NCBI GenBank assembly: GCA_016508695.1
Contig: VNKQ01000011.1
Coordinates: 806,001-870,000 of the forward strand
Length of the DNA stretch: 64,000 nt
Direction: 5' to 3'
Source: Hyphodiscus hymeniophilus
Taxonomy: Eukaryota; Ascomycota; Leotiomycetes; Helotiales; Hyphodiscaceae
Position numbers and translations under genes: made by a program. Under the pieces are notes generated by a model. The model was not told where the DNA came from. It searched no databases and saw only the letters and a list, made by a program, of their open reading frames with translations. This document shows positions 1-10,919 of this stretch, in pieces; position 1 is the stretch's first letter; every line of letters begins with the position of its first letter.

Positions 1-939
1 ATGTTGGTACACACGACTCCGCTGAGCATCCCATTCCATCGTCACATTGTCTTCCAAGAAGGAATCAAAATCTCGTACAGATTGTGCCAAGCTATCAGAT
101 ATCATGCTCAGCGTGGTTTGTGTTTGTATATTCGATAAGTATCCCTCAATATCCGTGTCGAATATCTCTTGGGATTGAGTTTTATCCACTCTGCCGGATG
201 TGCTGGTAAATTGGTTGAGATCTCGTACTGCTGCTCCAGGGTCAACTCCAGAAGCCGCCAAGAGGTAGTGTGCCTTTCCATCGACGCTTTGATCCGGTCT
301 GGAAGAAGCAAGTCTCTTAATCCGCTCTCGCAGGTCACCAAGGCCAAGCTGAAGCTGTGGAAAATCGTCGTCCACGGTGTCACCAAGCGCTCTCTTCCGA
401 CTTCTCTCCAAAATTGTATCGAAGTAAGCATTCTGCTGCGGAGGCCGCGAGTCAAACCCCCCACCGTCTAGACTACTGCTCCCATTTTGTTGCTGCTGTT
501 GTCCCCCTAGGACACTGCCATTTCGCTGCTGTTGCTGTGGTTGACTCTGTGCGCCGCCAATTCCACCAAAGATATTGCTTGTGCTCTGGGTCTGTTGAGG
601 TTGTGCCTGCGCACTGCTGAGTCCACCAAACAGATTGCTCGTATTCTGTTGCTGCTGTGGTTGCGTCTGCGCGCCGAGCCCAGAAAACAGACCACCTCCT
701 CCCTGCGTTGTTTGTGGTTGTGTGGTCGAGCTGGAGCCAAACAATCCCCCCCCTCCAGTCTGTTGTTGTTGCTGCGCTGATGACCCTGTATTGCCAAACA
801 AGCCAGCTCCTGATGTTGTCGTCGGTTTGTTGAGTCCACTGAAGAGGTTACTTGCAGGCGCAGGCTGTGCTGCATTGGGCATGCCAAACAGCGAACTGTT
901 CTGCTGATTTGCCCCCAGATTACCAAATACTGAAGACAT
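1..939 (-). CDS. nic96: Nucleoporin Nic96/Nup93, N-terminal part (runs off the window)
   Basis: The frame is open from an ATG at 939 to base 1 (313 codons, no stop), so the C-terminal part lies outside the window. Residues 1-160 are Gln/Asn/Gly-rich with scattered FG dipeptides (VFG, LFG, IFG contexts), like FG nucleoporins. After about residue 170 the sequence becomes helical and contains QLQLGLGDLRERI, then HYLLAASGVDPGAAVRDLN and a segment ending FLEDNVTMEWDAQR. These match my recollection of the conserved start of fungal Nic96, the inner-ring scaffold that anchors the Nsp1 channel complex in the nuclear pore. An FG-rich N-terminus is absent from yeast Nic96 but, as I recall, occurs in filamentous fungi. 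The start is the first ATG of the open frame and directly precedes the first FG motif. Confidence 0.85.
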   Translation of the reverse strand, partial: MSSVFGNLGANQQNSSLFGMPNAAQPAPASNLFSGLNKPTTTSGAGLFGNTGSSAQQQQQTGGGGLFGSSSTTQPQTTQGGGGLFSGLGAQTQPQQQQNTSNLFGGLSSAQAQPQQTQSTSNIFGGIGGAQSQPQQQQRNGSVLGGQQQQQNGSSSLDGGGFDSRPPQQNAYFDTILERSRKRALGDTVDDDFPQLQLGLGDLRERIKRLASSRPDQSVDGKAHYLLAASGVDPGAAVRDLNQFTSTSGRVDKTQSQEIFDTDIEGYLSNIQTQTTLSMISDSLAQSVRDFDSFLEDNVTMEWDAQRSRVYQH

Positions 940-1948
940 CGTGATGACAGTCCGGAGTTGAAAGGGGGAAGCAGATTGCAACGCTGATGCGTTTGGAGGC
1001 AGCTGTTCAACGCGATTCAGCCTCTCAAAATTTAGGAAGACGCGAAAGAGCTGTCCCAATTCAGGTTAGTGTAATGGAGAGGCTAAGCCTGAATGGGTGC
1101 TATTGTGCGACCTCTGGACAATCAGCATCAAACCTTATTATTGTTAAAACTCCGGGGCTTTAGGCATTAAATGATGGATTACAATGCCTGTGAGTCCACT
1201 TTCTTGTGTCTAATTAGATATCAAAACGATGTATTGAATACAAGTACAGTTGGTTCAATAGGGAGTCTACTGTCTCCTGAGGCCTTCCAGACTTTGGGCT
1301 TCATAGCTTTAACTCACCAAGTTATTGTGTTGCACAACTCTGATTTTTATATTCGTGCAGTCTCTGTCATCGTTTCAAGTTCCAGGTGGTCTATTATCTT
1401 CACAAAGTGCATGGAGTTATGCAAGATGGGTCTTGTCGTTCAATCGCGTGTGTTTAATTGAATGCAGTTCCATGCTCGAGACAAATCTCTATTATTACAG
1501 CATGACATTAATGATATGTGGAGATACAATAGCTATCGGTAATTCTCTATATTCCTGTGTTATTTCATTACATCGCATGTCGGTTGTAAAGGAGCTCTAT
1601 GAATACAATATCATCGGTGCCAACAAAGCACTACGGCCAGGAGTTGCTAGAGATGGGATCATGATGATTCGGGGCCTTTTTGTAACCTTGATGGACAAAA
1701 CGAATAATGTATAAGCGGTCTTCAAAACATCTTGACATCTTCATGGAAGTTTCATGGTTGGACTTGGACTTGGACGTTTATATTCTATATCGTGTCATTT
1801 CGTCATCACTGCTCTCTAGTGGTTTCCACTTTCAATGCGTGCATAATCATCTAGGATGCCTTTCCTCAGCCACGACGACCACAAACGTCAAATTCTCAAC
1901 TGCCAATATTTACTTCCTCTATTCAAGTTGAGAGAGACAGGATCGATT
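940..1948. other. Intergenic region, divergent promoter
   Basis: The nucleoporin gene (minus) and the 2H phosphoesterase gene (plus) diverge from this roughly 1 kb stretch, so it should hold both promoters. It is AT-leaning. I see no convincing gene: the open frames present lack recognisable motifs and overlap one another. Confidence 0.5.
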
Positions 1949-2473
1949 ATGTCACAACCACTAGTCCTTACCCTCCGTCTTGATGCCGCTTCCGAAACAG
2001 TCTTGACAGAGCTCCGAGCTCGATACTTCCCCAAAGCGCGCAACTATCTCAATGCCCACATCACCCTATTCCATGCCCTTCCTTCCTCCGCACACACACC
2101 AATGGAGAAAATCATCTCTCAAATCGCATCACGTGAGCTTCGCTTCACAGTTGGGATCAAAAACCCATTTCCACTTGGCAAGAAAGGAGTCGGGATCAAC
2201 ATCGCTTCTCACAAACTGCGGGGCTTGCATGAAGAGCTGATGGAAGAGTTCGCCAAAGAAAGAGTTGTGTTGACGGAGCAGGATCAGAGAAAAATTCGAC
2301 CGCATGTCACAGTACAGAATAAAGTTGGACAGGATGAAGCTAAGAGGACACTTGAGGAGCTGAGGGAATCGTTTGAGGATCGACCGGGCACGGCAGAGGG
2401 ATTTACGGTGTGGAGATATGAGGAGGGAGGAGAGTGGACGCATTTGAAAGATTTCCCATTTTCGCTTTCTTGA
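1949..2473 (+). CDS. 2H phosphoesterase / 2'-5' RNA ligase-like protein
   Basis: This is a 174-residue protein encoded without an intron. It has two histidine motifs of the 2H phosphoesterase superfamily, HITLFHAL at about residues 34-41 and HVTVQNK at about 118-124. The spacing is typical of a bilobal enzyme in which the two His-x-Thr/Ser pairs face each other in the active site. Family members open or form 2',3'-cyclic or 2'-5' phosphodiester bonds in RNA or nucleotides; the substrate here cannot be read from sequence. I chose the ATG at 1949 because the catalytic fold starts immediately (QPLVLTLRLD). An in-frame ATG at 1856 would add about 31 residues without family character. The final residues are Trp/Phe-rich, as is common at the end of the domain. 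Confidence 0.8.
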   Translation: MSQPLVLTLRLDAASETVLTELRARYFPKARNYLNAHITLFHALPSSAHTPMEKIISQIASRELRFTVGIKNPFPLGKKGVGINIASHKLRGLHEELMEEFAKERVVLTEQDQRKIRPHVTVQNKVGQDEAKRTLEELRESFEDRPGTAEGFTVWRYEEGGEWTHLKDFPFSLS

Positions 2474-3715
2474 ACGAAGCCAACACTGCCAAGGAACATG
2501 ACTGAATAAGCTCTGTGTCTCGTCCCGTCGCTATCATGTCAAGTGTTGCAATCAATGTCACGAAAACCCCGTGTAGAATCTCGCCCAAAAGGAGTAGGGG
2601 AAACTTTGAGATGGGCCCTAAATGGATAGGCACCAGATTGAGTGCGCATTATGGGCCAGCAGCGATATGTCTTAGGAGAGGTTATTCAACCCTAGCGAAT
2701 CATGGCTTGTGGCAGAGGTTATCCGCAGATGATGAAAATATTGTTTGAGAAGAAAGTTTGACTTCTATGACAAAGAGGAGAGTTCAAGGCTTGGAGAGCA
2801 AGCAAACATGCATTTTGCCGTTCACATCGAAGTCATTGCAGTAAATGTTGGTGCACAGAGCGTTGCATTGGATGGTTCCGTTCGAGCTTCGATACGACGC
2901 TTTCTAATATCAGTGACTTGCACTGAGCTAGAAAGGATCAGTCCCAGGCTTGATGAATGCAGGGGCTGAAGGGCCAGAAATACCATAGAGAATCGAGGTT
3001 GACCAGGTTTCCAAGTACAGGATCTAAGTCTGAGGAGGAGAAGAGACTGCGTCTTGCCTGTTCGAGGACCATGTAAAGTAGGACGTCACCTAGCGCGAAG
3101 ACGCCCGTTTTGGTATTCATATTGGCCGAAACCCTAGATGAAGCAGGTCATGATCCTACTAGAAGCAAAACAAGGATGCGACAGAATTGCAGTGAAGGAA
3201 AATAAACGATGGAACGCTGAGCAGGTTAACAGAGTTCGGGAGCTTGGCCACCCAGCCATGTCGTTTGCCTTGAACTAAAACAAAACATATGGCGATTGAT
3301 TGGCAGCTACGAGTACCTGTAATCGAAAAAGTGGCTGCAGCTTATGATGGGAAGGAAGCCTCCCACCAATAGATCACGGAGCCAAAATGTCCGATCGAAA
3401 GAAAACAATTCTTGGGAAAAGCAAATATATAACAGGGCAATCTGGCAGTCTCACTCGAAGCTTCTAGCAGATTGAATTTGGACAATAGCTGGTTGTATCA
3501 ATTACATACTCGAGTAATCGGCATCGCAATAATGCCGAACGTCGGCGTCTAATAAGCGCTTAAAAGGGTGCCGATAGCGGTTACTGTATATCTATCGAGG
3601 CCGGCAATATAACGCCTTCCAAGAGAACTTTGTAACGACGAAGAAGCGTAGAACATCACGAGGGGCCGCTGTATTCACAAACCGATGTACATCATATACG
3701 CCAGCTTCTGCCGGC
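2474..3715. other. Intergenic region upstream of rad17
   Basis: About 1.2 kb between two plus-strand genes, which should include the rad17 promoter. Short frames exist on both strands, but none carries a motif or a plausible gene structure. I see no repeat or RNA gene. Confidence 0.45.
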
Positions 3716-6379
3716 ATGGCACCCCCAGCGAAGAGACGAAAACGCAATGTCATTCCTACATCCTCTCCCAGTGACGAAGAGGATGGTGAGCCCGTTATGA
3801 GGCCCAAAAACACACGGAACGCACTCATTTCTTCTTCTCCACCTTCTCGAAATGACTCAAAGTCTTCTGCGACAGCCTCTACTCAATCCACAAATCCTAC
3901 GAAATCACAGTCTCATCCCAAGACTGCGACCTTCCCTCACAATGCCGCTCCTATCCACCTCCCCAAAGCCCATGGAAGCAAAGCGAGCAGCAAAAGTGCC
4001 AGTAGCAGTCCTGAGAAGAAGAAGGGAAAAGGGAAAGCTGAAGATAAATTCAAGAGTGGGAACCTCTTCACATTCTTCACGAAACAAGCCCAAAGACAAC
4101 AAGCAGAGGGAGGAGCGAGCACAACTGCTCCAAAACCAAAGCTTTCCTCGCAGAGATCCAAGAGTGTCGAAATCGAGGATGAAGACATAATATCTGACGA
4201 GGATTGGACTGGCGGAAAAGCGCAGCTATCGAGCATGGTTGGTCAAGCGGCAAGGAAACGATCGAGAGGGACTGATGCGCTGAAGAACGGGGATGGGGAT
4301 GCGCCGCCAATGACACAAAAGTTTTTGAAACCGAGGCCGCTGATGGAGATCAAGCATGGGGATGACCTAAGGCCTTGGGCTGAACGATTTGGGCCAGCGA
4401 ACTTGGATGAGCTGGCAGTACATAAGAAGAAAGTTGCGGATGTTCGAGGATGGCTTGATGAAGTCATGCACGGCCGATTGAGACAACGGCTGTTGGTGTT
4501 GAAAGGAGCCGCTGGTACGGGGAAGACGACTACAGTGCAACTGCTAGCTAAAGCAATGAATTGCGAGGTGCTAGAATGGCGGAATCCCGTTGGATCTGTA
4601 GCAACTTCGGACGGGTTTCAATCCATGGCCGCACAATTCGAGGAGTTCATGGGCCGCGGAGGGAAATTTGGTCAGCTAGACATATTCTCTGCCAATGAAC
4701 TCAAGTCCTCGAAACCACAGGCCAAACCACTCGATCGTCGGAAACAGCTCATTCTGGTTGAAGAATTTCCCAATACGTTTACAAGATCATCTACAGCTTT
4801 ACAATCCTTCCGATCTGCAATCATCCAATACTTAGCTTCGAACACCCCTCCACTCTCTATGATTTACGATAACAAAACCAATGTGCCAGTGACTCCAGTG
4901 GTAATGATCGTTTCCGAGACCTTACTTACCACTACCTCTGCGTCAGCCGATAGTTTTACGGCACATCGCCTTCTTGGCCCAGAAATACTTCAACATCCTG
5001 GAGTGGGCATTATTGAATTCAACGCCATTGCTCCGACACTTCTCGCCAAGGGGCTTGAAGTAATTGTGCAGAAAGAATCAAGGAAGTCTGGGCGGAGGAA
5101 AACGCCAGGTCCTCTGGTACTGAAGCAACTCGGCGAGATAGGTGACATCCGAAGTGCGATTGGCTCTCTTGAATTTTTGTGTTTGAGAGGTGACAGCAAC
5201 GGCGATTGGGGAGCAAAGGTTGCTTTTGGCAAGGTCAAAAAGGCTGCCAAGGATACAGCATTGACAAAGATGGAGGAAGAAAGTCTAGAACTCGTTACTC
5301 GCCGTGAAGCAAGTCTAGGGATCTTCCATGCCGTCGGGAAAGTCGTCTATAACAAGCGCCAGGAAGTCGGGACGCAGACTGTCGAAAATCTCGACGATCA
5401 CATGTCCCTTTATTCCCGGCCCAAGAAATCCGAGGTACATGTGGACGAGCTTATCGACGAGACGGGGACTGACACCCAGACTTTCATTGCAGCCCTCCAT
5501 GAAAATTATATCCCATCTTGTAACGCCTCACCAACATCCTTTGATTTCTCATCGCTGGACCACGTGAACGGCTGTATCGATGCCCTCTCCGACAGCGATC
5601 TCCTCTGTCCCTCCTGGGACGGCTCGTTCAAGTCCAGCGGCTTCGGAGGTGGGACAGGTCGAGGAACCGGTGGTGATATCTTACGGCTGGATGAAATGAG
5701 TTTTCAGCTCGCCGTCCGTGGCATATTGTTCTCTCTACCTAACCCAGTAAAGCGGACCGCAACAGCAGCAGCTGGCCTCAGGACCAGCAAGAAAGGAGAT
5801 GAATATAAGATGTTCTACCCCACGAGCTTGAAACTATGGCGAATGAAAGAAGAGATCGAGAGCACAATCGACTTGTGGGTTACGCGGATGATGAAGGGTG
5901 AAGATCAAAATCTGAGCGGTATCACAGCTGTAGCTGCTGCATTCGCTAGACCAGCATTAGGTACGGTTGAGAGTTGGAAGAACGCTCACCATAGCCCCAA
6001 GGAACCCATTTCTAAAGAAGTGGGCGCTGCGCCCTTGATAGCTGTTGGGACATCGGCCAGGAAAGAGATGTTGCTAGAGCGTCTGCCTTACATGGTGCAG
6101 ATTGCTAGAGCTCGGAAAGTTGGCTCATCCATGCTGGCTGTTAAAGATATGGAGAAAGTCACCTCCTTCCACGGAATTAGTGGGCCGACGGACGTGGATC
6201 AAGATGATGATGATGACAATCCCGCGGTCGGCGAAGAATGGGCTACGGACAAACCCGTCGAGGGTAAATCCCCGCGTAAGAAGGGCTTAGCGATCAGAGG
6301 ACGGGGTATGGCGTCTGGGCTTCCCCTGCAGCAGCTCGAGCAGAAGCTTGTCCTTAGCGACGATGACATTGAGGACTGA
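3716..6379 (+). CDS. rad17: Checkpoint clamp loader Rad17 (yeast Rad24)
   Basis: This is an 887-residue intronless gene. Residues 1-210 are Ser/Lys-rich and probably disordered. The AAA+ module follows: a PWAERFGPANLDELAVHKKKV entry segment near residue 220, a Walker A GAAGTGKTT at about 263-271, and a Walker B-like LILVEEFP at about 344-351. Rad17 replaces Rfc1 in an RFC-like complex that loads the 9-1-1 clamp onto damaged DNA in the nucleus and so activates ATR-type signalling. The Walker B carries EE after the hydrophobic run, as I recall for Rad17 rather than the DEAD/DExx box of RFC. The C-terminus ends in an acidic stretch (LSDDDIED). It is longer than the yeast and human proteins, mainly through the N-terminal extension and insertions. 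It is tail-to-tail with the questin-oxidase-like gene. Confidence 0.9.
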   Translation: MAPPAKRRKRNVIPTSSPSDEEDGEPVMRPKNTRNALISSSPPSRNDSKSSATASTQSTNPTKSQSHPKTATFPHNAAPIHLPKAHGSKASSKSASSSPEKKKGKGKAEDKFKSGNLFTFFTKQAQRQQAEGGASTTAPKPKLSSQRSKSVEIEDEDIISDEDWTGGKAQLSSMVGQAARKRSRGTDALKNGDGDAPPMTQKFLKPRPLMEIKHGDDLRPWAERFGPANLDELAVHKKKVADVRGWLDEVMHGRLRQRLLVLKGAAGTGKTTTVQLLAKAMNCEVLEWRNPVGSVATSDGFQSMAAQFEEFMGRGGKFGQLDIFSANELKSSKPQAKPLDRRKQLILVEEFPNTFTRSSTALQSFRSAIIQYLASNTPPLSMIYDNKTNVPVTPVVMIVSETLLTTTSASADSFTAHRLLGPEILQHPGVGIIEFNAIAPTLLAKGLEVIVQKESRKSGRRKTPGPLVLKQLGEIGDIRSAIGSLEFLCLRGDSNGDWGAKVAFGKVKKAAKDTALTKMEEESLELVTRREASLGIFHAVGKVVYNKRQEVGTQTVENLDDHMSLYSRPKKSEVHVDELIDETGTDTQTFIAALHENYIPSCNASPTSFDFSSLDHVNGCIDALSDSDLLCPSWDGSFKSSGFGGGTGRGTGGDILRLDEMSFQLAVRGILFSLPNPVKRTATAAAGLRTSKKGDEYKMFYPTSLKLWRMKEEIESTIDLWVTRMMKGEDQNLSGITAVAAAFARPALGTVESWKNAHHSPKEPISKEVGAAPLIAVGTSARKEMLLERLPYMVQIARARKVGSSMLAVKDMEKVTSFHGISGPTDVDQDDDDDNPAVGEEWATDKPVEGKSPRKKGLAIRGRGMASGLPLQQLEQKLVLSDDDIED

Positions 6380-6594
6380 TGAAGATAGCGATGGAGCTTG
6401 TATGTGTAGGCGTTAAAGGCTTCATTTGATCTGTATAAAGAGTACATGATACGGCAAGCAAAGGCGCCTGATTATAATCCAAACCCATTATTCCGTACTT
6501 ATTTGTCGAATTCATTCTGTCGTCATTCCCCAGACCCTTCCAATGCAAAACTCCGATTCAAAGCAAGATATGATACAAGTTCGTGGGCCATCTG

Positions 6595-7975
6595 TCAATT
6601 TGTGGGCTGGTAATCTTCCTCTTCAAGAGCGAAACCAGTCCAACCCCTAAAGTCATCCGCAAAATGCACAGCAGCTGCCAGGTACCAATCATGGACATCA
6701 CCCCAAGTGAAAGCGGCTTCCTTCATTGCCCTCAGAGCTACAAACATCAGCAGAGTCCCAACCGGCATATTTGAAGCGAGAGACTTACCTTTAACATAAT
6801 GGGCGTCTGTAGCATAAGGACTATTAACAGCCTTATTATCCACATACTTCCAGCCCTGGCTCGGCTTAATTTCGATATCGTCACTAATCTTCGGTCTCAA
6901 CTGCGCAACGTATACCGCAATCGTCAGCAACCACCACTGTCTCACAAGATTGATGTGGAATTTCTTTGGTATAAGCGGAAGTAAGATCCGCACGGCGTGG
7001 CTAGTGGTCAGGAGATGCACCATGAAGAAATCATGCGCATGGGTTCCTTCCTTCACTGTCCTTATCAGAAGTGCAACAGCGGCTTGCTGCGAGTCTGCAA
7101 ACTGTTTATTCGGATCCGTGATCGTCCATGCGTTCCAGTGCTCGAGGATCAAATCTTCATGGTCGCAGAAGAGAGTGTCGATATTGTCTGAGCCCCGGTG
7201 CGTGAAAAGTCCGTCAAAGCGGGCGTCGGATTCAATCTTATGGAGAATTTCAAGGGGCGAGGTAGTACTGTAAGTGGAGGGTTTGGTGTATGATGGCTCG
7301 TCGAGGTATTTGTGGAGGTAGTTGTAGGATACGGAGCCCATGGCTAGGGCTTCCATGCCGAGTTCACGGTTGGAAAGTTCGTAGGCGTAGCCCAGGTGGA
7401 TCAAGGGGTGGCCAACTGGCATTGTGGTTCAGCATCGGTATTGGATAGAGGAAAGAAAACATACGTCCTCCTATGAGCCCATTGATTAGGGGTTCCTGTC
7501 CACTGAATAGATATTCCTCGGCGACTTTCTTCCAATCATATCCATATTTTAAAGCTAATTCGTCCTCATAGAAATCAACATATGCCCTCTGATATCTCTT
7601 GTCACCCAAATAGTGCCTCCAATCGGCATCAGATATTTCTCCCGGGGAATCATGCCATTCCTCAAGTTGTTTCGACTCCTCATCGTAGATGTGTTGCAGT
7701 TGATCCTCATCTGCACCAAGTAAATATGCAGAACCAAGCAGATGCGGCATGTGGTTGTGAAATTGTAGATCGTGGTATATAACGGAATGATTCACATGAT
7801 TCGCTCTGAGGAGATGTTTGAGAGTTCTGGGTCGTTTCTCTGCGGCTGTTTCAACATCGTGGATTGGAACTGAGGGCAGATCGATAGATTTTGCTGCATA
7901 ATTGAAATTGTCGCTGGCGAAGTATTTGTAGACTCGATTCACAACAGGAACCCAGGCTATCATAGGAGACGACAT
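6595..7975 (-). CDS. Questin oxidase-like protein
   Basis: Rebuilt as three exons, 7975-7465, 7415-6789 and 6737-6595 (426 residues). The first intron (7464-7416) starts GTATGT and joins INGLIGG to LGHPLIHLGYAYE, a hallmark stretch of the questin oxidase-like family. The second candidate intron (6788-6738, GTAAGT to TTGTAG with a CTGAT branch) is 51 nt and in frame. Removing it joins DAHYVK to ALRAMKEAAFTWGD, which fits the family better than reading through. HMPHLLGSAYLLGA near residue 75 is another family segment. Known members (GedK/AflY type) catalyse Baeyer-Villiger-like ring opening in polyketide pathways, but many fungal homologues have no assigned substrate. There is no polyketide synthase nearby, so the role here is open. 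Confidence 0.82.
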
Positions 7976-8218
7976 GTTTGTTGGATTTTCGATGATTGAT
8001 TGAGTTGGCCTTGAATACCTAACCCTTAGAGCTGTTGGGAACCTTAAAAGGCGGGGAAGGCGAGGCTGAAATCACGCCGTCCTGACGCCATCTTACAGGC
8101 ATCTTAGCGCGCGTCCGAATTGGAAAAAGTAAGCTTCAACCTCAAGAGTTCTGGACATCAATGCGTTCATCATGCGCCATCTGCTTTCATAACGCCCAAG
8201 TCTCGACCCTTCACCGCA

Positions 8219-9751
8219 ATGTCAAAGTCCTTGATCTACGCAGAGCTTTTAAATAATATTCGGCAGATATCTGTCATCGCCGCCTTAGACTCTCCCTGCG
8301 ATGGCTCCACAAGTGTAGAACTCTCAGCAGATGGACAGAAAGTAATCCTGCATCACCATGGGCATATCACCTCCTTGAAGCTCCCTGGTCAAGTAGCAGA
8401 GAGTTCTCGACTCCAGAAGCCTGCATCAGGGAATAGGGAGCTTTCGTGGAGGCTGTCACTAAACGATCCATCTGTACGGCCAAGTGCAGAAAATGCTGTA
8501 AGCAACGAAGCTCCATGGCCAGCCACGGATCTGGAAGAAGAAGCGAACTTCTCGTGCCGAAGCTGTGGTACGCTTGTTCTGAAGCAAGGCGTCATCAGGA
8601 GCTGGAGAGACCTGCCCAGCGAGAATTGGGCTGAGATGATGGATTTCTGGCATTGCCACAAACCCGATGTTCCTGGATCGAATGGGAACGGCCATAATGA
8701 GCATGAGCATGATCTTAACACCAGCAGAGGGTATGGTGCGAATACTAAATTTACCGCCCAACCCGGTATTGGATTCGTGGATCTCAATATATTCCTGGTC
8801 TCCGAGTCTGATTGTTCCAGAGTGAAGGTAAGCTACTCTTTGTTTTGGCTTTCTTCTTGAACACTCTATCTCCCATCTTCATTGATGCGGGTACCAAGAA
8901 GGCGCCCAGGCCTGCTTTTGCTATTCGATGGCCTGGTCACCGATACAAATACCCTACATTAACACCTTCATCTCCTTTCAAAGTTGGTCATGCCTACCCT
9001 CTTCTTCGGACTATGGGTTCGATGATCAACTTGAGGATAAAACCTCGGCATTTTCACTCCGTATCTTCCTCAAGATCTTGGGAAGGCCACGGGATTAAAC
9101 GAGGGACATCTGTAGATAATATAGCAAATAACTGTTTTCCCATGCCATAGTCCCAATGCCACGGTTCCTTCATTGACTAACATACTTCAGGAGGAGTATC
9201 CTGCAGACGATGCCGCGAAATATCCAAAATTGGTTTGTTCAGGATGTAAGAACTACCTCGGTCATGTCGATTACCAAGCTGAAGGCTATCGCCTTTACAA
9301 GTGGCGACTCAAATCACGAAACACATCTATCTCTGAGCCAACATTATCATCTCTCATCACTGCCCAGCTTCAATCTATCATGCTGGCGCAGTGCTCATCC
9401 CGGTTGGTTCTTCTGCCAATGAACTGGCAGCCCTCATCACCTCAGACTTCGTCTTCTCCTGTCTGCTTTCTAAGCATGTGGATATTGAGTCCGACAATTC
9501 GATATTCGACGACTGCTCAAGACGCTACAGCTCCAGGAAAGCTAGCAATGAAAATTTTCTGGAAGAGTATCTCGGCTACAGAAGCGGACAATCTACTAAA
9601 CGGCTCATCGCACGAAGAGGTCTCGCTATCTACAGAAGCAATCATCGAAATCGAAAAATGTCTTCGGGACAGCGCTTCGTTCCTGCCTCCGAGCGGTCGA
9701 AAATTCCAAGATTGGGATGTTGGCTTGCTTGAGCGATTCGACAGGAAGTAA
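8219..9751 (+). CDS. UBE3D-like E2-binding protein (HECT-like E3)
   Basis: Exon 1 (8219-8827) encodes SKSLIYAELLNNIRQIS, then a first metal-binding-like segment FSCRSCGTLVLK followed by DLPSENWAEMMDFWHCHKP, a signature of this family. The last exon (9191-9751) starts after a CTAACATACTTCAG acceptor and encodes KLVCSGCKNYLGHVDYQAEG, then LPPSGRKFQDWDVGLLERF near the end. Joining 8827 to 9191 keeps frame and gives 389 residues, close to my recollection of the human protein's length. Members bind ubiquitin-loaded E2 enzymes such as UBE2C. The gap of 363 bp is long for an intron here and contains an open stretch, so an internal exon cannot be excluded. An upstream in-frame ATG at 8120 is possible, but the ATG at 8219 fits the family start. 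Confidence 0.72.
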
Positions 9752-10919
9752 TCCGATGGACGTTTGAAGCGTTGCTTTCCCACCTCCCCGGTTTCCTAGG
9801 TATCTAGCTATCCCTATCGCAGCCCTCCTCGGGAATGGTTACACATATACGCCCAACTTCTCAGATCATCTTCGAGCTCGACCAAGAAAAGCTGCCCTAT
9901 ACCATCAGAATTCGCCGAATCCTTGGGCTAGCAGAATGTACTCGGCCTAGCTACTAGGATTTGAGTTGCGTCCACACTCGCTCCATCAGGATCTTCCGTC
10001 TGCGCTCCATATATCTTTATCCATCAACACAGATATAATACGAGTCATGTACTCAGCCTTCATTCAGCGGGGCACATAAATCTCTAGTGCTACTCGATCC
10101 ATAGACCCCGTGTCTGCAGGCGGCTTTCTGCCATCACAAGCCACTACAAGGCGAATCGCAGCATGACCGTGCTAGTGGTGGGGACAAAAGCCACATCTCT
10201 GCTATACTCATCGCTGGAATAGTGACGAGTTATCGGAAAGCGGCTCTCATCTCATCCCATCCCATCCCAGTATACAACTTCAAGGAAACCTCCCTAGCAA
10301 ATGATGATTCCCATCATACGGCAAACACCACGTTCCGGCACGGGGGATGTACGAAGTATCACCCACAGTCTAGGAAGAACGCATAAGTACCACGAAAACC
10401 CTCATCGTCTTCATCAGACCAGTGCTCTCATCTGTTGATTGTCAGATGCGTAGACGATTTATTCCAAGTACTCTTCTGGACGCTGTGACGGAGGATATCA
10501 TCGCTGCAGGATTGGGCTACTGGACATATCGTCACGTAGGCCCCGCGGAACCTCATGACTGTTATGACTGGCTGGCTTATTGGTACACTACTTCGCGACG
10601 AAATACCTCTGCCGTCAATGGAAATCTAGAGATGTCACCGTACCTGGGGGTTGATTGAAGGATCGAGTGAGAATACTGTGGAAGGGGGCTTCTTTGGGAA
10701 TACATCGTACTCGATGCTATTTTTATTTCGAAATCAAGCGGGCTTTGTACGGCTTAGCGATAATGCAACAATCCACAGCCCTTCACGAGAATGAAAAGGA
10801 GTACAATGGACGAGTTACAATTGAGTTTTATTTTATTTTAATGCAAAGACAAAGCTATCGTAAACAAGAAGAAGAAAAATAACGACACCACCTAGCCTTC
10901 GCCTGCAAAGACATCCCTT
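9752..10919. other. Intergenic region between convergent genes
   Basis: About 1.2 kb between the UBE3D-like gene and the secreted-protein gene, which converge here. It contains a short CATCC tandem run near 10250-10268. An open frame at 10422-10658 has no recognisable feature. I see no gene I can support. Confidence 0.4.

Noticed and set aside
507..1010. 167-codon minus-strand frame rich in Arg/Ser/His
   Set aside because: It is a shifted reading of the FG nucleoporin repeats, whose correct frame gives regular FG motifs and a conserved Nic96 segment.
1325..1714. 129-codon plus-strand frame upstream of the 2H phosphoesterase
   Set aside because: Low-complexity hydrophobic sequence with no family resemblance. 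It lies in a divergent promoter region.
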